Counted from the stretch's first letter, positions 1 through 6,374 are shown. The stretch: DNA of 11,848 bases from Sporomusa silvacetica DSM 10669 (GCF_002257705.1 NZ_LSLK01000024.1:1-11848), one strand, 5' to 3'. Numbers and translations: made by a program. Notes: a model not told the origin generated them from the sequence alone.

Positions 1-208
1 TGTACCAGTTATTCCGCCAGGAGTAGAGCTGGGTAGCTACGTTCGGAAAGGATAAACGCTGAAAGCATCTAAGCGTGAAACCAGCCTTAAGATGAGGTCT
101 GTCATTCGAAAGAAGTAAGGCCCCTTGTAGATTACAAGGTAGATAGGCCAGATGTGGAAGTGGAGTAATCCATGCAGCTGACTGGTACTAATAGGCCGAG
201 GACTTGAC
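1..208 (+). rRNA. 23S ribosomal RNA, 3' end (partial)
   Basis: This is the 3'-terminal part of a large-subunit rRNA gene; the rest lies left of the window. It is recognised by conserved 23S stretches: the segment around 29-65 (GAGCTGGGTAGCTACGTTCG, then GGATAACGCTGAAAGCATCT-like bases) and the terminal GGTACTAATAGGCCGAGGAC near 184-203. The 3' end is placed at about 208, where the closing-helix strand GACTTGAC ends; the exact nucleotide is uncertain by a few bases. The gene is followed by a structured spacer and two tRNA genes, with no 5S gene seen on its 3' side. Confidence 0.96.
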
Positions 209-510
209 TTAAGCAGAGAGCCCAAGAAAGCGAGCCGAAAGGTGAAACTTGATTGGTGCGAATCGCTTAGTTCGAGCGAAGCGAAGAACATTCTTAATGT
301 ATGTTTTAGCTTTGAACTAGCGACTAACTCGCAAACATTGTAAATCCTAGTGCGCAGTCTTTCTTCTGTGAAGTTTTCAGGGAATATATCTAATGAGAAG
401 TAACGTTATATGAGGTTACTCGCTAACGCTCGTAACTAAGCGATTCACGCAGGTTCTAGCGTCGCGATGCTCCTAATAACCTGGTTCTCTGCTTATGGTT
501 CTCTGCTTAA
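209..510 (+). repeat. 23S-tRNA spacer with long-range inverted repeats
   Basis: The roughly 300-base spacer has no 5S gene and no ORF that I believe. Bases 209-222 (TTAAGCAGAGAGCC), directly after the 23S end, are complementary to 497-510 (GGTTCTCTGCTTAA) at 13 of 14 positions, the last being a G-U pair in RNA. Nested inside, 260-278 is the reverse complement of 427-446 except for one extra base, and the pairing extends by TGCG at 257-260 and 447-450 after a small bulge. Together these can fold the whole spacer into a long two-level stem. A likely role, by analogy with the stems flanking 23S in other bacteria, is RNase III-type processing of the precursor. That role is inferred. Confidence 0.7.
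482..509 (+). repeat. Exact 14-bp tandem duplication before tRNA-fMet
   Basis: TGGTTCTCTGCTTA occurs at 482-495 and again, directly abutting, at 496-509. Each copy can pair with the 23S 3' flank at 209-222, so the spacer offers two alternative partners for the same strand. It ends five bases before the initiator tRNA gene. Confidence 0.85.
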
Positions 511-513
511 CAT

Positions 514-589
<76 letters not shown>

Positions 590-596
590 ATTATAT

Positions 597-673
597 GGTG
601 GCTGTGGTGAAGTGGTTAACACGCCGGATTGTGGCTCCGGTATTCGAGGGTTCGAGACCCTCCAGTCACCCCA
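597..673 (+). tRNA. tRNA-His (GTG)
   Basis: This is a cloverleaf with anticodon GTG in the loop flanked by CCGGA/TCCGG-type stem bases, T arm GAGGG-TTCGAGA-CCCTC (646-662) and an encoded CCA (671-673). The extra 5' G at 597 opposite C670 is the G-1:C73 pair specific to histidine tRNA. It lies 7 bases after tRNA-fMet and is presumably part of the same rRNA-tRNA transcript. Confidence 0.97.
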
Positions 674-710
674 ATTTTATTTATAGTACTAAGATATTTA
701 GGGTAGAATT

Positions 711-757
711 CTATCTCACTTGATAGGTTTCTGCCTTTATTTGTTTTTTCTTAATGA
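711..757 (+). terminator. Possible terminator of the rRNA-tRNA unit
   Basis: A short stem, CTATC (711-715) with GATAG (722-726), is followed by T-rich sequence including TTGTTTTTTC near 741-750. The stem is weak, and the T tract starts several bases after it, so this is only a candidate. It is the best I see between tRNA-His and the lysA promoter. Confidence 0.25.
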
Positions 758-861
758 CATAGTGGGTAATGCGTTTTTCAACGTCGTTGAATAGCGCTCA
801 GGGAAACTCCCCCCTATTTGGTGGCAGGGGTAAAAGTAGGTAAGATTCCACTGGCGATATA

Positions 862-891
862 TTGACACTGCCTAGGGTAGACTGATATTAT
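862..891 (+). promoter_or_regulatory. Promoter of the lysine riboswitch/lysA transcript
   Basis: A perfect -35 box TTGACA (862-867) is followed after 18 bases by TATTAT (886-891), a 5 of 6 match to the -10 consensus. Transcription would begin near 898, about 20 bases before the first helix of the lysine riboswitch, which is the expected arrangement. Confidence 0.75.
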
Positions 892-916
892 AGACATAAT
901 CGATATATATTTTTCC

Positions 917-1076
917 GATAGAGGCGCGGCAGAGCAAGAGTAAGTATGAAGAGTTGGCAGCGATGACCATACTGAAAGGGGCTGACCGCCGAAGTGAAGG
1001 TTTTTGCCAAGAACTTTTTGCTGGTTTTGCATTTAATAAATGTAAGACTGTCACCTGTTATGGTGGAGCGCTATCC
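917..1076 (+). promoter_or_regulatory. Lysine riboswitch (L-box) aptamer
   Basis: This leader RNA matches the lysine-binding L-box as I know it. The closing helix P1 is GATAG (917-921) with CTATC (1071-1075), next to the conserved strands AGAGGCGC (920-927) and GGTGGAGCGCTATC (1062-1075). Also present are the AAGAGTAAGTA loop-E-like segment (about 936-946), GACCGCCGAAGTGAA (984-998) and GACTGTCAC (1046-1054). The aptamer is followed by an intrinsic terminator and then a diaminopimelate decarboxylase gene, the classic target. In the known mechanism, lysine binding stabilises P1 and favours the terminator, shutting off lysine synthesis. I could not pick out a clear antiterminator; only GCGCT (1068-1072) with AGCGC (1126-1130) stands out as an alternative pairing. 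Confidence 0.93.
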
Positions 1077-1107
1077 TTGCAGCTGATGAGAGTAATCTCT
1101 TGTCTTT

Positions 1108-1144
1108 AAGCAGTTTGCGGGAGTCAGCGCAAACTGCTTTTATA
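1108..1144 (+). terminator. Riboswitch-controlled intrinsic terminator
   Basis: A 12-bp perfect stem, AAGCAGTTTGCG (1108-1119) with CGCAAACTGCTT (1128-1139), and an 8-base loop are followed by a short T run and TATATA. It sits about 30 bases after the L-box aptamer and upstream of lysA, so it is the likely expression platform for lysine-dependent attenuation. Confidence 0.85.
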
Positions 1145-1157
1145 TATTGGGCATTAT

Positions 1158-1198
1158 AGCAGCTTGCGGGCGCAAGCGGTAGTGTATTGCCAGCTGCT
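1158..1198 (+). repeat. Second hairpin in the lysA leader
   Basis: Two mutually exclusive folds are visible: an inner stem GCTTGC (1162-1167) with GCAAGC (1172-1177), and an outer stem AGCAGCT (1158-1164) with AGCTGCT (1192-1198). The first 13 bases (1158-1170) match the terminator's left arm and loop start at 1109-1121 in 12 of 13 positions, so this looks like a partial duplication of the terminator arm. No T run follows, so it is not a second classic terminator. Confidence 0.55.
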
Positions 1199-1269
1199 CA
1201 CCCGTATATGCAAAAGATTTAACACGCTGTTATATTAAAAATAGTTATTAACAAAGGTAGGCGAAACAA

Positions 1270-2529
1270 TTGGCTGAAAAAAGATTACCATTTACAAAAG
1301 AGCAAGTAACAGAAGTGATCAAACAGTATCCAACACCGTTTCATATTTATGATGAGGCAGCCATTAGGCAAAATGCCCGTGAACTAACGAAAGCCTTTGC
1401 CTGGGCACCAGAATTTAAAGAGTATTTTGCTGTAAAGGCTACTCCTAATCCGCATCTTTTGAAAATGCTGCGGGAAGAAGGTCTTGGGGCTGACTGCAGT
1501 TCGCTGCCAGAACTTATTTTAGCTGAAAAAGCAGGTATGTGCGGTGAAGAGATTATCTTGACATCGAATGATACTCCGGCTATTGAATTCAAAAAGGCGC
1601 GTGAATTAGGGGCGATTATTAATCTTGATGACATTAGTCATATTGACTATTTAGATAAGCATGCTGGAATTCCGGAGATGATTTGCTTCCGATATAATCC
1701 AGGTCCGCTGCGGGACGGCGGCAACTCAATTATCGGTAATCCGGAAGATTCTAAATATGGTTTAACACGTAAACAGCTTTTGGATGCCTACCGGATTATG
1801 CAGTCAAGAGGAGTAAGGCGGTTTGGTATTCATACTATGGTTATTTCTAATGAACTTGACCCTAATTACTTCATTGAAACTGCCAATATGATGTTTGACC
1901 TTATTATTGAGATTTACCGGACACTTGATATTAAAATCGAGTTTGTTAATTTTGGCGGTGGTATTGGTGTTCCCTACCGTCCCGAACAGGAGCCAGTTGA
2001 TCTCAATGTGGTCAGTCAGGGTATTAAGAAGGCATATGAGGCCAAGATTGCGGCCAATGGTCTGGCACCGCTAAAGATTGCTATGGAGTGCGGCCGAATG
2101 ATTACCGGGCCGTATGGTTATCTGGTATCGACAGTGTTGCATAAGAAAGAGATCTACAAAAATTATATAGGCTTGGATGCCTGCATGGCTAACCTGATGC
2201 GCCCGGCCCTATACGGTGCTTATCACCATATTACGGTATTGGGTAAGGAGGAGTGGCCGTTAGGCTATATGTATGATGTCGCTGGTTCTCTATGCGAAAA
2301 TAATGATAAGTTTGCCATTAACCGCAAGTTACCCATGATTGACATTGGTGATATATTGGTTATTCATGATGCGGGAGCTCATGGTCATGCAATGGGATTT
2401 AACTATAATGGTAAGTTACGGTCGGCGGAATTAATGCTGAAGCCGGATGGCAGTGTCGAACTTATCCGGCGGGCGGAAACAATTGAGGATTACTTTGCTA
2501 CATTGGATTTTTCTGGTTTTGAAAAATAA
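1270..2529 (+). CDS. lysA: Diaminopimelate decarboxylase (LysA type)
   Basis: This is a PLP-dependent fold-III decarboxylase, 419 residues, the usual length. It would convert meso-diaminopimelate to lysine and CO2 in the cytoplasm, the last step of lysine synthesis. Visible motifs are the PLP lysine in YFAVKATPNP (K56), the glycine loop FGGGIGVPY (about 228-236), MECGR (272-276), the cross-subunit substrate motif GSLCENND (339-346, C342) and the C-terminal AGAHGHAMGFNYN (368-380). It belongs to a divergent branch: the usual HCHIGS-like segment reads HTMVIS at 188-193 and the usual EPGR reads ECGR. The start is TTG at 1270, with an AAAGGTAGG ribosome site eight bases before it; no better start exists. 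The upstream lysine riboswitch strongly supports the assignment. A related amino-acid decarboxylase is the alternative on protein sequence alone. Confidence 0.93.
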   Translation: MAEKRLPFTKEQVTEVIKQYPTPFHIYDEAAIRQNARELTKAFAWAPEFKEYFAVKATPNPHLLKMLREEGLGADCSSLPELILAEKAGMCGEEIILTSNDTPAIEFKKARELGAIINLDDISHIDYLDKHAGIPEMICFRYNPGPLRDGGNSIIGNPEDSKYGLTRKQLLDAYRIMQSRGVRRFGIHTMVISNELDPNYFIETANMMFDLIIEIYRTLDIKIEFVNFGGGIGVPYRPEQEPVDLNVVSQGIKKAYEAKIAANGLAPLKIAMECGRMITGPYGYLVSTVLHKKEIYKNYIGLDACMANLMRPALYGAYHHITVLGKEEWPLGYMYDVAGSLCENNDKFAINRKLPMIDIGDILVIHDAGAHGHAMGFNYNGKLRSAELMLKPDGSVELIRRAETIEDYFATLDFSGFEK

Positions 2530-2541
2530 AGCGAAATTCAG

Positions 2542-2562
2542 AGGGAAAGGTTAACTTTCCCT
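2542..2562 (+). terminator. Stem-loop after lysA
   Basis: An 8-bp perfect stem AGGGAAAG/CTTTCCCT with a GTTAA loop starts 12 bases after the lysA stop codon. There is no T run after it, so it may be an mRNA 3'-end stabiliser or a weak terminator. The next bases (2580-2621) hold two small hairpins, CCCTAAAGGG and GTCCTAAAGGAC. Confidence 0.4.
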
Positions 2563-2685
2563 GGATTGAACGACTATACCCCTAAAGGGCACAGGCGGCT
2601 TCTGCCGGCGTCCTAAAGGACTTGCCACAAGTCAAGTCTTACTTATATATCGGCTAAGAAACAATTCTTTTACAATGGAAATATC

Positions 2686-3169
2686 ATGCCTTATGATACT
2701 GATGTTGATGAATTGATGGATAAGCTGATTGGTCTCGGAGACAAGTCTATTCGGAAAAATTATTATCCAGAGCTACAGCGCCGTATGGATGAATTGGAGC
2801 AATTAAACGTCGAACTGGAACAGCGAGTGAGCTGGCTGCTGCCAATAAAGAGTTGGAGGCATTTTGTTATTCAGTATCCCATGATTTGCGGGCACCTCTG
2901 CGCTGTATTGATGGCTTTAGTTTGGCTGTGATGGAAGATTATGGACACCTTTTAGATGAAGAAGGTCAGGGTTACTTGCAACTGGTGCAGGTTTTAATAT
3001 GATATATGCAGATAAATTATTTGGAGCTTTCCAACGCCTTCATACAGTTCATGAATTTCCTGGAAACGGAATAGGCTTAGCTACAGTGCAACGTATAATT
3101 AACCGTCATGGCGGAGAAATATGGGCTCAGGGAGAAGTAGGGCAAGGGGCGACTTTTTCTTTAGCCTAG
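2686..3169 (+). pseudogene. Decayed sensor histidine kinase
   Basis: The remains of a two-component sensor kinase are spread over three frames. From ATG 2686, a DKLIGLGDKSIRKNYYPELQ segment and a coiled coil read in frame 1; this N-terminus resembles that of PAS-type sensor proteins. At about 2829 a one-base loss moves the match to frame 3, which encodes ELAAANKELEAFCYSVSHDL and the rest of a HisKA domain (phospho-acceptor His in SHDLRAPLR) down to about 2990. Frame 3 then stops at 3000-3002. From about 2996, frame 2 encodes NMIYADKLFGAFQRLH and the GNGIGLATVQRIINRHGG G2 box, ending at TAG 3169. The dimerisation remainder, N box and G1 box of the ATPase are missing, roughly 130-150 residues, so this is a frameshift plus an internal deletion. 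It cannot encode a working kinase. The short reading frame 2686-2931 alone ends in nonsense residues. Confidence 0.88.
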
Positions 3170-3214
3170 CAAAAAAAATGTAAAAAAAATCATGATAAAG
3201 AACAATATTCCCTC

Positions 3215-3243
3215 TTCCAAAATTAGGCAATGTGATTTATAAT
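3215..3243 (+). promoter_or_regulatory. Candidate promoter for the spo0E-like/hexokinase pair
   Basis: A perfect TATAAT (3238-3243) lies 46 bases before the small gene. The matching -35 region TTCCAA (3215-3220), 17 bases upstream, fits the consensus at only 4 of 6 positions. Confidence 0.45.
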
Positions 3244-3288
3244 GTTAATTGTTGCTAATATAAGGAAAATGTTTAGTGGAGGGCACAC

Positions 3289-3462
3289 TTGTTGTTAGAT
3301 AATATCGAAAAAATTACCATTAACGATATCATAGAGAATTTGCGCGAAAGAATGCATTTACTGGCTGTGTCCTACGGTTTGTCACATCCTCAAGTTTTGG
3401 AGGCCAGCCAGTTATTAGATCACGAAATAAGTAAATATTACCATCAGCTGCGCAATCATTAA
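3289..3462 (+). CDS. Spo0E-family aspartyl-phosphate phosphatase
   Basis: This 57-residue protein shows the Spo0E-like pattern: an N-terminal helix ending NLRERMHLLAVSYGLSHP (about 17-34), the loop, then VLEASQLLDHEISKYYHQLR with the family signature SQxLD (S-Q-L-L-D). Family members are small two-helix proteins; characterised ones dephosphorylate Spo0A~P and so delay sporulation. That activity is inferred here from the motif. The start is TTG at 3289 or 3292; GGAGG at 3278-3282 gives spacings of 6 or 9 bases. The gene is easy to miss because it is short and has no ATG. It ends 8 bases before the hexokinase start, so the two are probably co-transcribed. Confidence 0.85.
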   Translation: MLLDNIEKITINDIIENLRERMHLLAVSYGLSHPQVLEASQLLDHEISKYYHQLRNH

Positions 3463-3470
3463 TTGTTAGG

Positions 3471-4823
3471 TTGCAAGTACTCACCCGGGAGTTGAATGGT
3501 TTGGCTGATTTAAGCGGAGTTTTAGCAGGCTTAGAAGAACAGTTGGCTGTATCAGCCAATTTACTACAAGATATCGCTATCCGGTTTCAAACGGCAATGA
3601 CTGCTGGTTTACTGGGTAAGCCAAGTTCTCTAAAAATGTTGCCGGCATTTGTTGATGTTCCCACTGGTCAGGAGCAAGGCACTGTAGTTGCTGTTGACTT
3701 TGGCGGCACAAACGTAAGGGTATTGCTGGTTGAACTGACAGGCGAAGGTCAGGCTCAGATTATTGCCAGGCGGTCATTTCCCCTCAAAAATAAGCAGGCC
3801 AATTATGACTTTACGACTGCGTCAGCATCGGGGATGCAATTATTTGACTTTATAGCGGGGAAAATTGCTGAAATCATACCAACAGCCGACAAAACCTACC
3901 CACTGGGACATACCTTTTCTTTTCCTTGTCGTCAGTATGCTGTTAATGAAGCTGAACTAATTAGTTGGACAAAGGAGCTCAAGACAGCAGGGGTTGAAGG
4001 AGAAAATGTTGGACAGCTATTGCAAACGGCATTAGAACGCAATGGGATTGGTCATGTTCATTCACTGGCGGTAATTAATGATACTACCGGTACTTTGCTA
4101 ACCTCCGCTTATAAGGATAATACTACCGATATTGGTACTATTTGCGGTACCGGACATAACAGCTGTTATCTTGAGCCTGTTCATCCGCTGACCAATCAGC
4201 CGATGATCGTCAATATGGAATCAGGTAATTTTGACCAAATTGTACAAACGAAATACGATATATGCCTGGATCAGGATAGTGAAAAACCAGGGGGGCAACG
4301 CCTGGAGAAGATGGCTTCAGGGCATTATTTAGGTGAACTTGTTCGAATTATTGTCAGTAGTCTGGTTGCTAATGGTTACATGAACGGAGAGGTCGCTGAA
4401 CCATTGAATATACCATATTTTCTATCTACAGAAGATCTTTCAACAATGATTGCTGATCATTCATCAGGCTTGGATGCAGTAGCTAGTGTTGCTGTTGGCC
4501 GCTTAGGATTGAATGAGCTAAGGACAAGTGAGCTTGTAGCTTTGCAAACCATTGCCAGATTTGTTACGACCCGGTCTGCCCGTTTGGTGGCGGCTACCTG
4601 GGCTGGTGTAGTGTTTAAGATTGATCCGGAGCTTAAACGGCGGCATACTATTGCGGTTGACGGGTCACTATACGAAAAGATGCCAGGATATGCCGAGTAT
4701 TTGGCACAGGCGATGAAAGAGGTGTTGGGCATAGGGAACAATCAGGTTGCTATTCGCCTTAGTAAAGACGGTTCAGGTATTGGTGCGGCTATTGCGGCAG
4801 CCACGGTATATAGTCCTCACTAA
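3471..4823 (+). CDS. Eukaryotic-type hexokinase
   Basis: This 450-residue sugar kinase of the hexokinase family seen in yeast and animals would phosphorylate glucose or a similar hexose at O6 with ATP, feeding glycolysis. Motifs occur in family order: phosphate-1 VVAVDFGGTNVRV (72-84), sugar-binding LGHTFSFPCRQ (145-155) and SWTKELKTAGVEG (165-177), catalytic INDTTGT (202-208, base D204), phosphate-2 IGTICGTGHNSCYLE (221-235), NMESGNFD (248-255, E250), EKMASGHYLGE (279-289, E279), adenosine loop AVDGSLYEKMPGY (395-407) and SKDGSGIGAA (431-440). All predicted catalytic and glucose-contact residues are present, so it should be active. This differs from the ROK and Glk glucokinases typical of bacteria. 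The start is uncertain: TTG 3471 has a poor ribosome site, whereas in-frame TTG 3501 follows CCCGGGAG by nine bases and would remove ten residues. Confidence 0.94.
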   Translation: MQVLTRELNGLADLSGVLAGLEEQLAVSANLLQDIAIRFQTAMTAGLLGKPSSLKMLPAFVDVPTGQEQGTVVAVDFGGTNVRVLLVELTGEGQAQIIARRSFPLKNKQANYDFTTASASGMQLFDFIAGKIAEIIPTADKTYPLGHTFSFPCRQYAVNEAELISWTKELKTAGVEGENVGQLLQTALERNGIGHVHSLAVINDTTGTLLTSAYKDNTTDIGTICGTGHNSCYLEPVHPLTNQPMIVNMESGNFDQIVQTKYDICLDQDSEKPGGQRLEKMASGHYLGELVRIIVSSLVANGYMNGEVAEPLNIPYFLSTEDLSTMIADHSSGLDAVASVAVGRLGLNELRTSELVALQTIARFVTTRSARLVAATWAGVVFKIDPELKRRHTIAVDGSLYEKMPGYAEYLAQAMKEVLGIGNNQVAIRLSKDGSGIGAAIAAATVYSPH

Positions 4824-4846
4824 ATACAAAAAAATGATTACTGGTG

Positions 4847-4875
4847 TTGACATTTTTTAATTTGCATAATATAAT
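4847..4875 (+). promoter_or_regulatory. Perfect consensus promoter for tRNA-Arg
   Basis: TTGACA (4847-4852), a 17-base spacer and TATAAT (4870-4875) match the vegetative sigma factor consensus at every position. Transcription would start near 4882, a few bases before the tRNA at 4891. Strong promoters of this kind are typical of single stable-RNA genes. Confidence 0.92.
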
Positions 4876-4890
4876 AATCAAGTAGCACAT

Positions 4891-4967
4891 GACTCCGTAG
4901 CTCAGCTGGATAGAGCGTTTGACTACGAATCAAAAGGTCGCAGGTTCGAATCCTGCCGGGGTCGCCA
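4891..4967 (+). tRNA. tRNA-Arg (ACG)
   Basis: This is a 77-base cloverleaf including encoded CCA (4965-4967). The acceptor GACTCCG (4891-4897) pairs with CGGGGTC (4957-4963) with one G-U pair. The anticodon arm is TTTGA-CTACGAA-TCAAA with anticodon ACG, and the T arm GCAGG-TTCGAAT-CCTGC is at 4940-4956. In bacteria the A34 of this tRNA is normally deaminated to inosine to read CGU, CGC and CGA. It is a single-gene unit with its own promoter and terminator. Confidence 0.97.
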
Positions 4968-4979
4968 TAGATATATCAA

Positions 4980-5012
4980 GGGTTTTACGAGGTTTTCGTA
5001 AAGCTCTTTTTT
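4980..5012 (+). terminator. Intrinsic terminator of tRNA-Arg
   Basis: An 11-bp stem, GGGTTTTACGA (4980-4990) with TCGTAAAGCTC (4996-5006), includes two G-U type pairs. A five-base loop separates the arms and six T residues (5007-5012) follow. It starts 13 bases after the tRNA CCA end. Confidence 0.9.
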
Positions 5013-5384
5013 CGTTTTCATAGCAATTTGACAACTATTTTTTCTGTATATCATTTCAGCCCGTGGAAAATGCGAGCTCATAAGCAAGTTCAACAGACCT
5101 ACAACAATGTCAATTCAATGGTGCTTAACAATTTTATTGGAAAAGCCAAATACATTCAAAATTGATCTGCTGTGCCCGCAGCCCCAATTCTGTTGCTCAA
5201 CAGCTTTATGACGTTCCTTCTAGTACCGCTAATGATCCACATTCGTCCAGACGCAGGTTGCCTATTTAATTGTAATATTTAACTTAAAAGCACACTGCGG
5301 CGTACTTTTTGAAGACGATAGAAAAGTATACATCCTTTCTATCGTCAATCTTATCAGCAAGGCTATAGGCTAACGTGAACCGGT
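5013..5384. other. Intergenic stretch without a convincing gene
   Basis: The stretch between the tRNA-Arg terminator and the 3' end of the esterase gene holds no reading frame I recognise in either direction. A 31-codon frame from ATG 5070 to TGA 5165 exists but has no family resemblance and only a poor ribosome site. A TTGACA at 5028-5033 lacks a suitably spaced -10 box. The only clear structure is the inverted repeat at 5314-5346. Confidence 0.6.
5314..5346. repeat. 11-bp perfect inverted repeat downstream of the esterase gene
   Basis: GACGATAGAAA (5314-5324) and TTTCTATCGTC (5336-5346) are exact reverse complements around an 11-base loop. It lies 39 bases beyond the esterase stop codon on the minus strand. 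Neither strand has a T run directly after the stem: the minus strand continues TTCAAAAAG and the plus strand AATCTTATC. It may act as a transcript end or 3' protection structure, but it is not a textbook terminator. Confidence 0.55.
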
Positions 5385-6308
5385 TTACTGGTTAAAAGCT
5401 TCCCTGAGTTTTGTACATACTAACGCCAGAGCATCCCGCGCTTCCTCCAGTGTACTCTGCATATTGAAAAAGCCATGAATTATCCCGTCATATCTCTTGA
5501 GACATACATTGACTCCGGCAGCGGATAACCGTTCTGCATAATTTTCGCCTTCATCACGTAGAGGGTCATATTCTGAGGTAATAATACAGGCAGGTGGAAG
5601 ATCGGCAAAGTTGTCTGCAAGCAAGGGAGAAGCCAATGGGCTTTTGGCTTCGCTTATATCGTTTAAATGTTGCTGGTTAAACCAGGCAATTCCTTTTGTT
5701 GTTAACCGGTATCCCTCACCATTTTCGATTCTCGAGGGGGTTTGTCCGTCCAACTCAAGAATTGCATTAATAATCACTTGGTAAACAAGCGAGAATTCTC
5801 CCTTGTCTCTGGACAGCTGACTAATGACAGCACTAAGAGTTCCCCCGACACTGTCGCCGCCAATGGCAATTGTATCAGGATTGACATGCAACTCGTCCGC
5901 ATTTTCAAACACCCATTTTGTAACTTGGTAGCATTCTTCCATAGGCTTCGGAAATTTGTGCTCGGGTGCCAGGCCATAATCGATGGATATTACAGCGCAG
6001 TTCACATTGTTTGTTATTTTCCGGCATATAGGATCATAGACATCAATATTTCCCAGCACAAATCCGCCACCATGAATAAAGATCAAAGCAGGATAGATGC
6101 CTGTTGTTTTAGGATAATACACCCTGATTGGTGTATCCCGTATGGAGGTTTTTACAACACGGTTTACTACAGAACCCACTTCCTCCGGAATCCCTTTAAA
6201 GTCATCCCAGCTTTTACTGTAATACTCCCGTAACTTCTCAATCCCCAAAGAATATAAACTTTCAAAATCGGTTTTTAGTAAATTTTCAAATTTTGGATTT
6301 AACGTCAT
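5385..6308 (-). CDS. HSL-family alpha/beta-hydrolase (esterase/lipase)
   Basis: This 307-residue hydrolase is of the hormone-sensitive-lipase (alpha/beta-hydrolase 3) type, which cleaves short-chain carboxylic esters. The oxyanion motif HGGG is at 79-82, the nucleophile elbow GDSVGG at 151-156 (S153), the acid in EYDPLRDEG (D248) and the base in GIIHGFF (H278), so the catalytic triad is complete. The elbow has Val where the family usually has Ala. No signal peptide is seen, so it should be cytoplasmic. ATG 6308 has an AAGGAA ribosome site. It starts 66 bases after the RND pump stop codon on the same strand with no obvious terminator between, so it may be transcribed with the pump. Its substrate is unknown; breaking down an ester-containing pump substrate would fit the context but is a guess. 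Confidence 0.9.
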   Translation of the reverse strand: MTLNPKFENLLKTDFESLYSLGIEKLREYYSKSWDDFKGIPEEVGSVVNRVVKTSIRDTPIRVYYPKTTGIYPALIFIHGGGFVLGNIDVYDPICRKITNNVNCAVISIDYGLAPEHKFPKPMEECYQVTKWVFENADELHVNPDTIAIGGDSVGGTLSAVISQLSRDKGEFSLVYQVIINAILELDGQTPSRIENGEGYRLTTKGIAWFNQQHLNDISEAKSPLASPLLADNFADLPPACIITSEYDPLRDEGENYAERLSAAGVNVCLKRYDGIIHGFFNMQSTLEEARDALALVCTKLREAFNQ

Positions 6309-6374
6309 GATTCATTCCTTCTTTCTATATTTTTTAAAACCGGGAAAAAATCTTGACCACTCCTCTCGGGATTA

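Noticed and set aside
209..513. A 5S rRNA gene expected after 23S
   Set aside because: No stretch resembles conserved 5S segments; the bases form spacer inverted repeats instead.
814..1054. Minus-strand frames of 60-72 codons
   Set aside because: They lie antisense to the lysine riboswitch and its promoter and resemble no protein.
2686..2931. An 81-residue independent protein
   Set aside because: Its second half is out-of-frame kinase sequence; the kinase domain continues in another frame, so it is part of the pseudogene.
5070..5165. A 31-codon frame between tRNA-Arg and the esterase
   Set aside because: It is short, has a poor ribosome site and no family resemblance; at most a remnant.
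5742..6233. A 163-codon plus-strand frame
   Set aside because: It lies wholly antisense to the esterase, whose catalytic motifs are all intact; residue content is not protein-like.
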